Positions 1 through 6,392 of a stretch of 7,633 nucleotides of DNA are shown piece after piece. The position numbers were made by a program, and so were the translations under genes. The DNA comes from Rubrivirga sp. (GTDB lineage Bacteria; Bacteroidota; Rhodothermia; Rhodothermales; Rubricoccaceae), in assembly GCA_012269805.1 (NCBI GenBank), contig JAAXJP010000464.1:1-7633 (forward strand). The letters run 5' to 3'. The notes under the pieces were generated by a model. The model saw nothing but the letters and a program-made list of their open reading frames with translations, did no database searches and was not told where the DNA came from. How positions within the stretch are numbered: position 1 is the stretch's first letter; each line of letters starts with the position of its first letter.

Positions 1-207
1 CGCGCGGCCCCACGACACGAGCGCGTCGTCGATCTGGCCGGCCGCCTCGAGCGCCGTCGCGCGGAGCACGTGGGCCGCGGCGTAGGTCGGCGCCTCGGCC
101 ACGAGGTCCGCCAGCCGCCGGGCGGCCTCGACCGGCCGGCCCTCGGCCAGCAGGCGGGCGGCCACCTGGATGGCGGGCTCGGGCGGAGACGAGGCAGGCG
201 TAGACAT
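1..207 (-). CDS. TPR-like repeat protein, N-terminal fragment (runs off left edge)
   Basis: The first 69 codons of a leftward gene are present; the rest lies outside the window. After a short Ser/Pro-rich start (MSTPASSPPEP) come two amphipathic helix pairs with the spacing and small-residue pattern of tetratricopeptide repeats: AARLLAEGRPVEAARRLADL (residues 16-35), then AAAHVLRATALEAAGQIDDA (43-62). TPR units are protein-protein docking surfaces, so this is probably an adaptor or a repeat domain of a larger protein; nothing visible gives a specific function. There is no signal peptide at this start, which suggests a cytoplasmic protein. The ATG at 205-207 lies 45 bases after the stop of the E2 gene on the same strand, so co-transcription is plausible. 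No Shine-Dalgarno is seen; a TAGTTTG box lies 20 bases upstream. The gene and its start look real from codon use; the TPR assignment is pattern-based. Confidence 0.66.
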   Translation of the reverse strand, partial: MSTPASSPPEPAIQVAARLLAEGRPVEAARRLADLVAEAPTYAAAHVLRATALEAAGQIDDALVSWGRA

Positions 208-226
208 TGGGCGCGGGGCAGACCCG

Positions 227-233
227 CAAACTA
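227..233 (-). promoter_or_regulatory. Possible -7-like box ahead of the TPR gene
   Basis: Read on the minus strand this is TAGTTTG, one base shorter than the Bacteroidota -7 consensus TAnnTTTG, in the 45-base gap between the E2 stop and the TPR start. I see no matching -33 TTTG upstream. It could be chance; transcription from the E2 promoter is equally possible. Confidence 0.15.
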
Positions 234-252
234 CGCCAGACGTCCGTCCCCT

Positions 253-1740
253 CTAGGCGAGCGGCGTGTCGACGGCGTACGACTCGAGTTGCTGGCGGTA
301 GGCCGCCAGGAAGCTGGCCGCCATCGCCCCGTCGATGATCCGGTGGTCGTAGCTCAGCGAGATGTAGACCATGTGCCGGATGGCGATCACGTCGGACCCA
401 TCGGGCCCCTCCACCACGACCGGCCGCTTGACGATGGCCCCCGGCGAGAGGATCGCCGTCTGCGGCTGGTTGATGATGGGCGTGCCCATGAGGCTGCCGA
501 GGCTGCCCACGTTGGTGATCGTGAACGTGCCGCCCTGGAGCTCGTCGGGCTGGAGCTTCTTCGAGCGGGCCCGGTCGGCGAGGTCGGCCACGTTGTGGGC
601 GAGGCCGGTCAGGTTCTGCTGCCCGGCGTTGCGGACGACCGGCACCAGGAGGCCCTTCGTGCCGAGCGCGACGGCGATCCCGATGTGGTAGTCCTTCTTG
701 ATGAGGACGCGCGTGCCCTCGACGGAGGCGTTGAGGAGCGGGTGGTCGCGGAGCGGCTCGATGGCCGCCTCGATGAAGTACGGCGTGTACGTGAGCTTGA
801 CGCCCTCGCGCTTCTGGAACTCGGCCTTGTGGGCCTCGCGGTGCCGCACGAGCCCGGTCACGTCGACCTCGGCGAAAGAAGTGACGTGGGCGCTCGTGTC
901 CTTCGACCGCCGCATGTGCTCGGCGATGAGCTGGCGCATCCGGTCCATCTCGACGACCTCGACGCGCTCGCCGGCCGTGTCGGTCGACGGCGTCGCCGTG
1001 GCCTGGGCCGCCTGCGCGCGCGTGGCGGGCTGCTGGGCGGGTTTGGCCGGCGCCTGGCGGGCCTGCGGCGTGGCCGCCGGAGCCGGGCTCTCGGCCCCGT
1101 AGCTCTTGGGCTCTGGCGCGGGCGCCGAGGTGGGCTGAGCCGGCGCCTCGCCGCGCGTTTCGAGGTAGGCCATCACGTCGTCCTTGCTCACGCGCCCACC
1201 GGTCCCCGAGCCCTGGATCGACTGGAGCTCGGCGAGCGAGAGGCCCTCCTCCTCGGCGATCGAGCGGACGAGCGGCGAGTAGAAGTTGCCGGCCTCGTCG
1301 CGGGTCGGGATCGGGCCGGCCGGCTCCGCATTCGCCGTCGCGGCGGCGGCGGCCTCGGCGCCCCGCTCTTCCCGCACGGCGGGGGCGGCCGCGGCGGTGT
1401 CGTCGCCGGCCTCGCCGCCGTAGCTCTTCTCGTACGGCTCCGGCGTGGCGGCCCGGGTGCCGTCGCCGCCGGCGGGGGCGGCCTCGGCCGGCGCGGCGCC
1501 CGCGGCGCCGATGACGGCGATCGGCGTGCCGACGTCGACCGTCTCGCCCTCCTCGACGAGGATCTCCAGGAGCGTCCCGGCCTCGGGGCTGGGCACCTCG
1601 GAGTCGACCTTGTCGGTCGAGATCTCGAGGAGCGTCTCGTCCTGCTCGACCTCGTCGCCGACGGCCTTCTTCCACTCGAGGACCGTCCCCTCCATCACAC
1701 TCTCGCCCATCTTGGGCATCACAACGTCGACTCGGGCCAT
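253..1740 (-). CDS. 2-oxoacid dehydrogenase complex E2, dihydrolipoamide acyltransferase
   Basis: This is the core enzyme of a 2-oxoacid dehydrogenase complex in the cytoplasm. It takes an acyl group from E1 on its swinging lipoyl arm and passes it to CoA. The 495-residue protein has the full E2 layout. One lipoyl domain spans about 2-78, with the lipoylated Lys44 in STDKVDSEVPSP. An Ala/Pro-rich linker follows. The peripheral subunit-binding domain is at about 154-194 (SPLVRSIAEEEGLSL, then GTGGRVSKDDV). After a second Ala/Pro linker comes the catalytic domain (about 258-490), with the active-site DHRIIDG motif at 465-471 (His466). The start is the ATG at 1738-1740 because MARVDVVMPKMGES is the standard beginning of a lipoyl domain; an in-frame ATG at 1804-1806 would add an unrelated Pro/Leu-rich 22-residue tail. 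The STDKVDSEVPSP signature resembles branched-chain and 2-oxoglutarate types more than classical PDH, but the substrate cannot be fixed because no E1 or E3 gene is in view. Both linkers carry a KSYG motif. Confidence 0.95.
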   Translation of the reverse strand: MARVDVVMPKMGESVMEGTVLEWKKAVGDEVEQDETLLEISTDKVDSEVPSPEAGTLLEILVEEGETVDVGTPIAVIGAAGAAPAEAAPAGGDGTRAATPEPYEKSYGGEAGDDTAAAAPAVREERGAEAAAAATANAEPAGPIPTRDEAGNFYSPLVRSIAEEEGLSLAELQSIQGSGTGGRVSKDDVMAYLETRGEAPAQPTSAPAPEPKSYGAESPAPAATPQARQAPAKPAQQPATRAQAAQATATPSTDTAGERVEVVEMDRMRQLIAEHMRRSKDTSAHVTSFAEVDVTGLVRHREAHKAEFQKREGVKLTYTPYFIEAAIEPLRDHPLLNASVEGTRVLIKKDYHIGIAVALGTKGLLVPVVRNAGQQNLTGLAHNVADLADRARSKKLQPDELQGGTFTITNVGSLGSLMGTPIINQPQTAILSPGAIVKRPVVVEGPDGSDVIAIRHMVYISLSYDHRIIDGAMAASFLAAYRQQLESYAVDTPLA

Positions 1741-1785
1741 GGGAAGAGCGCGGGGGCGCGGAAGGGGAAGGCGGAGGGGCGGGGA

Positions 1786-1794
1786 CAAAAGATA
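1786..1794 (-). promoter_or_regulatory. Possible -7-like promoter box for the E2 gene
   Basis: On the minus strand this reads TATCTTTTG, the Bacteroidota -7 consensus TAnnTTTG with one extra T, about 45 bases before the E2 start and in the most AT-rich patch of the 120-base gap between the cyclase and E2 genes. No convincing -33 TTTG is present at the expected spacing. If real, it gives E2 its own promoter independent of the cyclase gene and argues for the downstream ATG at 1740. Confidence 0.25.
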
Positions 1795-1860
1795 GCCCGC
1801 TCCCAACGCCGCTCCGGCCGGAACCGCTCCCGAGAACCCGATGAAGACGCGGGCGGCGCC

Positions 1861-3027
1861 TCAGGCCAGCCGGTACAGGCCGAGCGCCTCGGCCCGCCCC
1901 CGGAGCGGCACGGCCCCCAGCGACTCGGCCTCGAACCGGCCCGGCGGCCCCCGGCCCCACACCGCGTCCGTCGCGAGGACCTGCGCGTCGAGGTCCTTGT
2001 TGAGCCCCTCGACGCGCGAGGCCACGTTGACCACGTCGCCGGTCACCTTGTACTCCTTGTGCTGGGCCGACCCGACCGTCCCGGCCACGACGTCGCCCGC
2101 GTGGAGCCCGATCCCGACGCGCGTCTCGCGGAGCCGGCCGGCCGCCACCTCGGCCTCGACACGGGCCACGATGTCGAGCGCGGCCTCGACCGCGTTCGTG
2201 CAGTCGTCGGGCGTCGAGAGCGGGGCGCCGAAGATGGCCATGAACCCGTCGCCGAGGAGTTGGTGGACGATCCCCCCGCGCGAGGTGACGGCGTCGACCG
2301 TCAGCCCGAAAAACCGGTTCAGGAACTCGACCACGGCCTCGGGCTCGGACGCCTCGGCGAACGTCGTGAACCCGCGGACGTCGAGGAACATGACGCACGC
2401 TGCGATCCGCCGAACCGGCGGGTCGGCCTCGTGGCGGAGCAGCTCGTCGACGACGGCCGGCGCGGTGTGGCGGCCGAACAGGTTGAGGATCCGCGTCCGC
2501 TCGGCCTCGCGCTGCGCCGCGTCGAGCGTCTGCGCCGACTGCAGCGCGAGGATCGTCAGGAGCCGGGCGTCGGCGTCGGAGAACGGGCCGCCGCGCTTGT
2601 TGTAGAGCGTGAGGACGCCCAGGAACCGGGCGTTGGCGATGAGCGGCGCGCAGAGGACGGTCCGCACCGAGCCGTCCCATTCGAACGCCGCGAACGGGTC
2701 CTCGCCGCGCGGGTCGTCGAGGCGGAGCGTCCGGCGATGCGTCCCCATCCACCCGAGGAGCGCCTCGTCGGGGCGGAGCGCGAGGCCGTCGCCGCGGAGG
2801 GTCCGCACGAACGTGGCGCCCGCCGCGCCCGACTGGCGGTCGACGAGCGTGACGACGCCCTGCTCGGCCCCGATGGCGTCGAGCGAGCGGCGGACGAGCG
2901 CGTGGACGGCCGCGTCGAGGTCGCGGGCGCTCCCGATGGCGACGGCCACCTCGTTGAGGAGGGCCAGTTCGTCGACGGACCGGCGGAGGCGGTCGATCTC
3001 GGAGGGCGAGGGGGCGTCGGCGGCCAT
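1861..3027 (-). CDS. GAF domain plus class III adenylate/guanylate cyclase
   Basis: This 388-residue soluble protein should make a cyclic nucleotide from ATP or GTP under control of a small-molecule-sensing GAF domain. A short helix (about 8-30) leads into the GAF domain (about 30-170). A signalling helix follows (about 170-200, LDAAQREAERTRILNLFGRH), then the class III cyclase domain (about 208-388). Both metal-binding aspartates are present: Asp216 in FLDVRGFT and Asp260 in LLGDGFMAIFG. The transition-state Asn334 and Arg338 are in GDVVNVASR. The two base-selecting positions are not canonical: Gln256 stands where adenylate cyclases have Lys, and Lys327 where they have Asp or Thr. ATP or GTP preference therefore cannot be read off. 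There is no signal peptide or membrane segment. The start is the ATG at 3025-3027, just before the GAF helix; the frame stays open to 3273, but that extension would overlap the divergent kinase gene and has no domain. The intact catalytic set suggests an active enzyme. Confidence 0.92.
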   Translation of the reverse strand: MAADAPSPSEIDRLRRSVDELALLNEVAVAIGSARDLDAAVHALVRRSLDAIGAEQGVVTLVDRQSGAAGATFVRTLRGDGLALRPDEALLGWMGTHRRTLRLDDPRGEDPFAAFEWDGSVRTVLCAPLIANARFLGVLTLYNKRGGPFSDADARLLTILALQSAQTLDAAQREAERTRILNLFGRHTAPAVVDELLRHEADPPVRRIAACVMFLDVRGFTTFAEASEPEAVVEFLNRFFGLTVDAVTSRGGIVHQLLGDGFMAIFGAPLSTPDDCTNAVEAALDIVARVEAEVAAGRLRETRVGIGLHAGDVVAGTVGSAQHKEYKVTGDVVNVASRVEGLNKDLDAQVLATDAVWGRGPPGRFEAESLGAVPLRGRAEALGLYRLA

Positions 3028-3121
3028 GGCGTCGTCCGTGAGATCGCAGGATACGCGTTTGACAATCCCTTGGTACTCTAGCACTTGACGACCACCCTGG
3101 ACGTCTCCAGCCCCCCTCCCC
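3028..3121. promoter_or_regulatory. Divergent control region between cyclase and kinase genes
   Basis: These 94 bases separate the starts of the leftward cyclase and the rightward kinase and must hold, or overlap, the promoters of both. The stretch 3042-3088 is clearly richer in A/T than the surrounding coding DNA. On the plus strand a TTTG at 3058-3061 is followed 17 bases later by TAGCACTTG (3079-3087), a loose match to the Bacteroidota TTTG / TAnnTTTG promoter pair, about 35 bases ahead of the kinase start. I see no convincing box for the cyclase direction. The region's role is sure from gene layout; the exact boxes are weak. Confidence 0.4.
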
Positions 3122-5731
3122 GTGGCCCCTCCGGGTCCCAGCTTTCCCGTCTCGGACGCCCTTTTGGGCCGCGAGATCGGACCGTACCGCGTCGAGGCTC
3201 GGCTCGGCGACGGCGGGATGGGCGTGGTGTACCGCGCCCTCGACATGCGGCTGGACCGGGCGGTCGCCCTCAAGTTTCTCGCGCCGCGCCTCCACGCCGA
3301 CGCCCGCGCCCGCGACCGGCTCCTCCAGGAGGCCCGGGCCGTCGCCGCCCTCGACCACCCCCACGTCGCGGGCGTGTACGACGTGGGCGAGACGCCCGAG
3401 GGCCGCCTCTACCTCGCGATGGCATACTACGAGGGCGAAACGCTCGCCGAGCGCGTCGCTCGGGGACCGCTCGACGCCGCCGAGGCGGTCACCCTCGCGG
3501 TCCAGGTCGCCCGCGGGCTGGGCGCGGCGCACCGGGCCGGGATCGTCCACCGTGACGTGAAACCGGCCAACGTGATGGTGCTCCCGGAAGGCGGCCCCGA
3601 CGGCGGGCCATGCGCCAAGCTCCTCGACTTCGGCATCGCGAAGGTCGAGGACGCCGCGCTGACGCAGGCCGGCGAGAGCCTCGGGACCGCGTTGTACATG
3701 AGCCCCGAGCAGGTCCGCGGGGAGCCCGCCGATGCCCGCTCCGACGTGTGGGGCGTCGGCGTCGTGCTCTACGAGATGCTCAGCGGGCGGCGGCCGTTCG
3801 GGGGGGCGTACGCGGCGGCGGCGGCCTACGCCGTGCTCCACGAGGAGCCCGCGCCGCTGGCGAGCACACGCGACGACCTGCCCGAAGGGCTCGACGACGC
3901 CGTGATGCGATGCCTCGCCAAGAGCCCCGCTGCGCGGTACCCCTCGATGGCCGCGCTCGCCGAGGCCCTCGACGGGGTCGGCCGGGGGCGCCAAGATGCC
4001 GCCCCTACGTCACCGGCCCGGCCCACCTCGGTCACGCCGTCGGCCCTCTGGCAGTGGGGCGTCGCGGCGCTGGCAGCGGTGGTCGCCGCCGTCGCGCTCG
4101 TCTTCGCGTGGACGGCGCTCCGGCCGGGCGAGGCCGCCGCCGAGCCGCAGCGGCTGGCCGTCCTCCCGTTCACCGACCTCGGCGACGAGGCCGGCCCGCT
4201 GTCGGCGGGGCTGGTGGAGACGGTCACGGCCAAGCTGGCCCAGTTCGACCCGGTGCGGGCGCACGTCCGCGTGGTTCCGGCCAGCGAGGTCACGCCGGGC
4301 CTGACGCCGAGCGAGGCGCGAGAGCGGTTCGGAGCGACGCTCGTGCTGGAGGGGACGGTCCAGGCCGAGGCCGGGCGCGTCCGCGTGACGCTCTCGCTCG
4401 TCGACGTGGGCGGCGACGCGCCGAGCACGCTGGGCGCGCGCGAGATCGACGACGCGAGCGGCAGCGCGTTCGCGCTCCAGGACGCGGCCGTCCTGGAGGT
4501 CGCCGACCTGCTGCGCGTCGAGATCGGCGCCGAAACCCGACAGGCCCTCGCGGCCGGCGGCACGTCCGACCCCGAGGCCAACGAGCTCTTCTTGCGAGGC
4601 CGTGGCGAGCTCCGCGACCAGCAGGGCCCCGCCGACCTCGCCCGCGCCCGCGCGCTCTTCGGGGAGGCCGTCGCGCTCGACTCGACGTTCGCGCTCGCCT
4701 ACGCGGGCCTCGCCGAGGCCGAGTGGCAGACCTACCGCGCCACCTCCGACGTGGCCTGGGCCGACCGCGCGCTCGCCAGCGCCCGGCGCGCCCTCGCCCT
4801 CGACGACGCGCTCCCCGACGTCCACACGGCGCTCGGGGTCATCCACGAGGGCCGTGGCGAGTACGGGCTGGCGCTGGCGGCGCTCGACCGGGCGCTCGCC
4901 CTCGACCCCGACCACGCCGAGGCCGCCCGCCGGCTCGCCATCGTCTACGGCTACCAGCGGCACGTGCCCGAGGCCGAGGCTGCGTTCCGCCGCGCGATTG
5001 CGCTCGCCCCCGACTTCTGGCGGCCCGTCAACAGCTTCGGCATCTTCTACCTTGACGAAGGCCGGGCCGACGAGGCGGCGGAGCAGTTCCGGCGGGGCCT
5101 CGCCCTCGACCCGGTCAACACGACGCTCCTCATCAACCTGGGGGTGGCCGAGTGGCAGCGGGGCCGGCTCGCCGCCGCGGCCGACGCGTTCGCCCGGGTG
5201 GCTCGGCTCGACCCCGACAACCTGTTCGCCATCTCCAACCTGGCGACAGTCCGCGCCACGCTCGGCGACTACCCCGGCGCCGTCGAGGCCGCTCGCGCTG
5301 CCGTGGCCCTCCAGCCCGACGATTACACGGCCCGCCACCAGCTTGCCAGCGCCCGGTGGTGGTCGCCGGGCCAGCGCGACTCCGCCCTGGCCGACTACCG
5401 GGCCACCATTGACCTCGCCCGCGCGCACCTCGCCGTCGGCCGGACGCCTGAGGTCCTGGTCACCATGGCCGACGGGTTCGCCGTGCTCGGCCAGCGCGAC
5501 AGTGCCCACGTCTACCTCGACGAGATCGACCGCCAGGGTGCGCCCGACGACTTCGACGTGGCCACGGCCGTCTCCGTCGGGCTCGCCCACGAGGTCGCCG
5601 GGCAGCGCGAGCGGGCGCTCGCCTGGTTCCGGAGCGCGCTCGACCGCGGCTTCGGCCGCGAGGTCCTCGACCGCTCGCCCTGGCTGGACCGCCTCCGCTC
5701 GTCCCCCGACTTTTCCACCCTCCCCCGCTGA
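3122..5731 (+). CDS. Membrane Ser/Thr protein kinase with TolB-like and TPR domains
   Basis: This 869-residue Hanks-type protein kinase should phosphorylate Ser/Thr residues in the cytoplasm in response to events sensed by its other half. The kinase domain (about 22-285) has all key elements: glycine loop GDGGMGVVY (29-37), Lys51 in VALKFL, Glu70, catalytic HRDVKPAN (143-150, Asp145), DFG (169-171), activation segment with Thr181, Ser186 and Thr189 before YMSPEQ, Asp208 and Arg272. A Pro/Ser/Thr linker leads to one membrane helix (about 308-331). After it comes a TolB N-terminal/FlgO-like domain (about 343-480, starting LAVLPFTDLGDE), then about nine TPR units (about 485-845). The SPWLDRLRSSPDF tail is typical of this family. 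With the kinase inside, the TolB-like and TPR parts should face the periplasm. The start is GTG at 3122: an in-frame TGA at 3086 precedes it, no other usual start lies between, and the next ATG would remove the glycine loop. A small secreted protein gene follows after four bases. Confidence 0.93.
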   Translation: MAPPGPSFPVSDALLGREIGPYRVEARLGDGGMGVVYRALDMRLDRAVALKFLAPRLHADARARDRLLQEARAVAALDHPHVAGVYDVGETPEGRLYLAMAYYEGETLAERVARGPLDAAEAVTLAVQVARGLGAAHRAGIVHRDVKPANVMVLPEGGPDGGPCAKLLDFGIAKVEDAALTQAGESLGTALYMSPEQVRGEPADARSDVWGVGVVLYEMLSGRRPFGGAYAAAAAYAVLHEEPAPLASTRDDLPEGLDDAVMRCLAKSPAARYPSMAALAEALDGVGRGRQDAAPTSPARPTSVTPSALWQWGVAALAAVVAAVALVFAWTALRPGEAAAEPQRLAVLPFTDLGDEAGPLSAGLVETVTAKLAQFDPVRAHVRVVPASEVTPGLTPSEARERFGATLVLEGTVQAEAGRVRVTLSLVDVGGDAPSTLGAREIDDASGSAFALQDAAVLEVADLLRVEIGAETRQALAAGGTSDPEANELFLRGRGELRDQQGPADLARARALFGEAVALDSTFALAYAGLAEAEWQTYRATSDVAWADRALASARRALALDDALPDVHTALGVIHEGRGEYGLALAALDRALALDPDHAEAARRLAIVYGYQRHVPEAEAAFRRAIALAPDFWRPVNSFGIFYLDEGRADEAAEQFRRGLALDPVNTTLLINLGVAEWQRGRLAAAADAFARVARLDPDNLFAISNLATVRATLGDYPGAVEAARAAVALQPDDYTARHQLASARWWSPGQRDSALADYRATIDLARAHLAVGRTPEVLVTMADGFAVLGQRDSAHVYLDEIDRQGAPDDFDVATAVSVGLAHEVAGQRERALAWFRSALDRGFGREVLDRSPWLDRLRSSPDFSTLPR

Positions 5732-5735
5732 TCAC

Positions 5736-6326
5736 ATGGCTCGCCTCCTCCCCCTCGTGCTCGCAGTTGCGTGCGTCGCCGCGTCTGCCCAGGACGACAC
5801 GTCTCTAGACACTCCCGTCCGCGACGCCCACGTCGTCACGGTGTACCAAGCCGACGGCGGCGGCTACGAGTTCGAGGTCGAAGATCAAGACCGCGACTTC
5901 GAGGCGCTCCTCACCCCGGGCGGCGTTCTCGTCGTCGCGGCGACGGACGGCCTCCAGATCCTGGTCGTGACGGAGCGCGCCTACTACATCGACAACGACT
6001 ACCCGAACGACAGACCGCTGCTCGTCGGACCGGAGATGCTCCGGATCGACGGTCGGGATCGGGACAGGGTCGGCGTGCTCCGAGTGGTCCCGGAGATCCC
6101 GCGAGGCGAATCCGGCCACTTCACCGTGGAGTTCCTCGTCTGCACTGCCGAGTTCGAAGGGTCCTTCGGCGGAGCGTGCAGCCGGTGGGAGCCCGCTCGC
6201 CCGAGCCGGCGCATGTTCACGACGGACGGGGAGCCGACTGGGCTCGACGCGGGGCTGCACGTGAGGGTCGTTGGGCACCCCATCGTCTTGTCGCCCGACC
6301 CGCCGGTCCGGCCCGTCCGCGACTGA
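5736..6326 (+). CDS. Small secreted protein of unknown function, coupled to the kinase gene
   Basis: I do not recognise this 196-residue protein. Residues 1-18 form a typical signal peptide (Arg3, hydrophobic LLPLVLAVACVAA, then ASA before QDD), so it should be exported and cut after Ala18. Cys13 lies in the hydrophobic core but the residues before it (AVA) make a poor lipobox. The mature part is acidic and rich in beta-prone segments (HVVTVYQADG, YEFEVEDQDRDFEALL, VLVVAATDGLQILVV). Its only two cysteines, 136 and 148, could form a disulfide in the periplasm. There is no membrane segment after the signal. The ATG lies four bases after the kinase stop (TGA TCAC ATG) with no Shine-Dalgarno, so translation probably depends on ribosomes finishing the kinase. 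The placement hints at a ligand or partner for the kinase's periplasmic half, but this is inference only. The gene ends ahead of a large inverted repeat. Confidence 0.8.
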   Translation: MARLLPLVLAVACVAASAQDDTSLDTPVRDAHVVTVYQADGGGYEFEVEDQDRDFEALLTPGGVLVVAATDGLQILVVTERAYYIDNDYPNDRPLLVGPEMLRIDGRDRDRVGVLRVVPEIPRGESGHFTVEFLVCTAEFEGSFGGACSRWEPARPSRRMFTTDGEPTGLDAGLHVRVVGHPIVLSPDPPVRPVRD

Positions 6327-6329
6327 CCA

Positions 6330-6386
6330 CCGCCCCGCTGGCGACGCGCGCCGCCAACCGCCCGGTCGACGACGTCAGCGGGGCGG
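6330..6386. terminator. Large inverted repeat between convergent genes, likely bidirectional terminator
   Basis: CCGCCCCGCTG (6330-6340) and CAGCGGGGCGG (6376-6386) are perfect 11-base inverted copies around a 35-base loop; the stem can extend inward through G-U, C-G and G-C pairs and, past an A-A mismatch, two more pairs. It starts three bases after the stop of the secreted-protein gene and ends six bases before the stop of the convergent cytochrome gene, exactly where a shared terminator is expected. Neither side has a T-rich tail, so it is not a textbook intrinsic terminator. It could act by blocking read-through or by stabilising transcript ends. Confidence 0.6.
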
Positions 6387-6392
6387 GGGGCC

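Noticed and set aside
1741..1806. Upstream ATG adding 22 residues to the E2 protein
   Set aside because: The added Pro/Leu/Arg-rich tail is outside the lipoyl domain and contains the possible promoter box; the ATG at 1740 fits the family start.
1813..1822. Palindrome TCCGGCCGGA between the cyclase and E2 genes
   Set aside because: Short GC-only palindromes are expected by chance at this base composition, and no T-run or second copy supports a terminator or operator.
70..3081. A 1003-codon open frame on the plus strand across the TPR, E2 and cyclase genes
   Set aside because: It is the exact antisense register of three minus-strand genes that happen to share one frame. Stops there would need TTA, CTA or TCA codons in the real genes, which are rare at this GC content. 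Its product is a low-complexity Arg/Gly/Asp/Leu string with no domain, whereas the minus strand gives complete known domains.
3028..3273. N-terminal extension of the cyclase to 3273
   Set aside because: It would run through the intergenic region into the kinase P-loop coding region on the other strand and encodes no domain.
3610..5055. A 481-codon open frame on the plus strand in another frame of the kinase gene
   Set aside because: Arg/Pro/Gly/Ala-dominated shadow of GC-rich coding DNA; the kinase frame has intact motifs throughout, so no frameshift is needed.
4010..5590. A 526-codon open frame on the minus strand inside the kinase gene
   Set aside because: Again codon-aligned antisense to a well-supported gene; Gly/Val/Glu/Arg-rich product without recognisable motifs.
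5736..5774. Lipoprotein signal at Cys13 of the secreted protein
   Set aside because: The residues before the cysteine (AVA) do not make a good lipobox, and a good signal peptidase I site (ASA before Gln19) lies five residues later.
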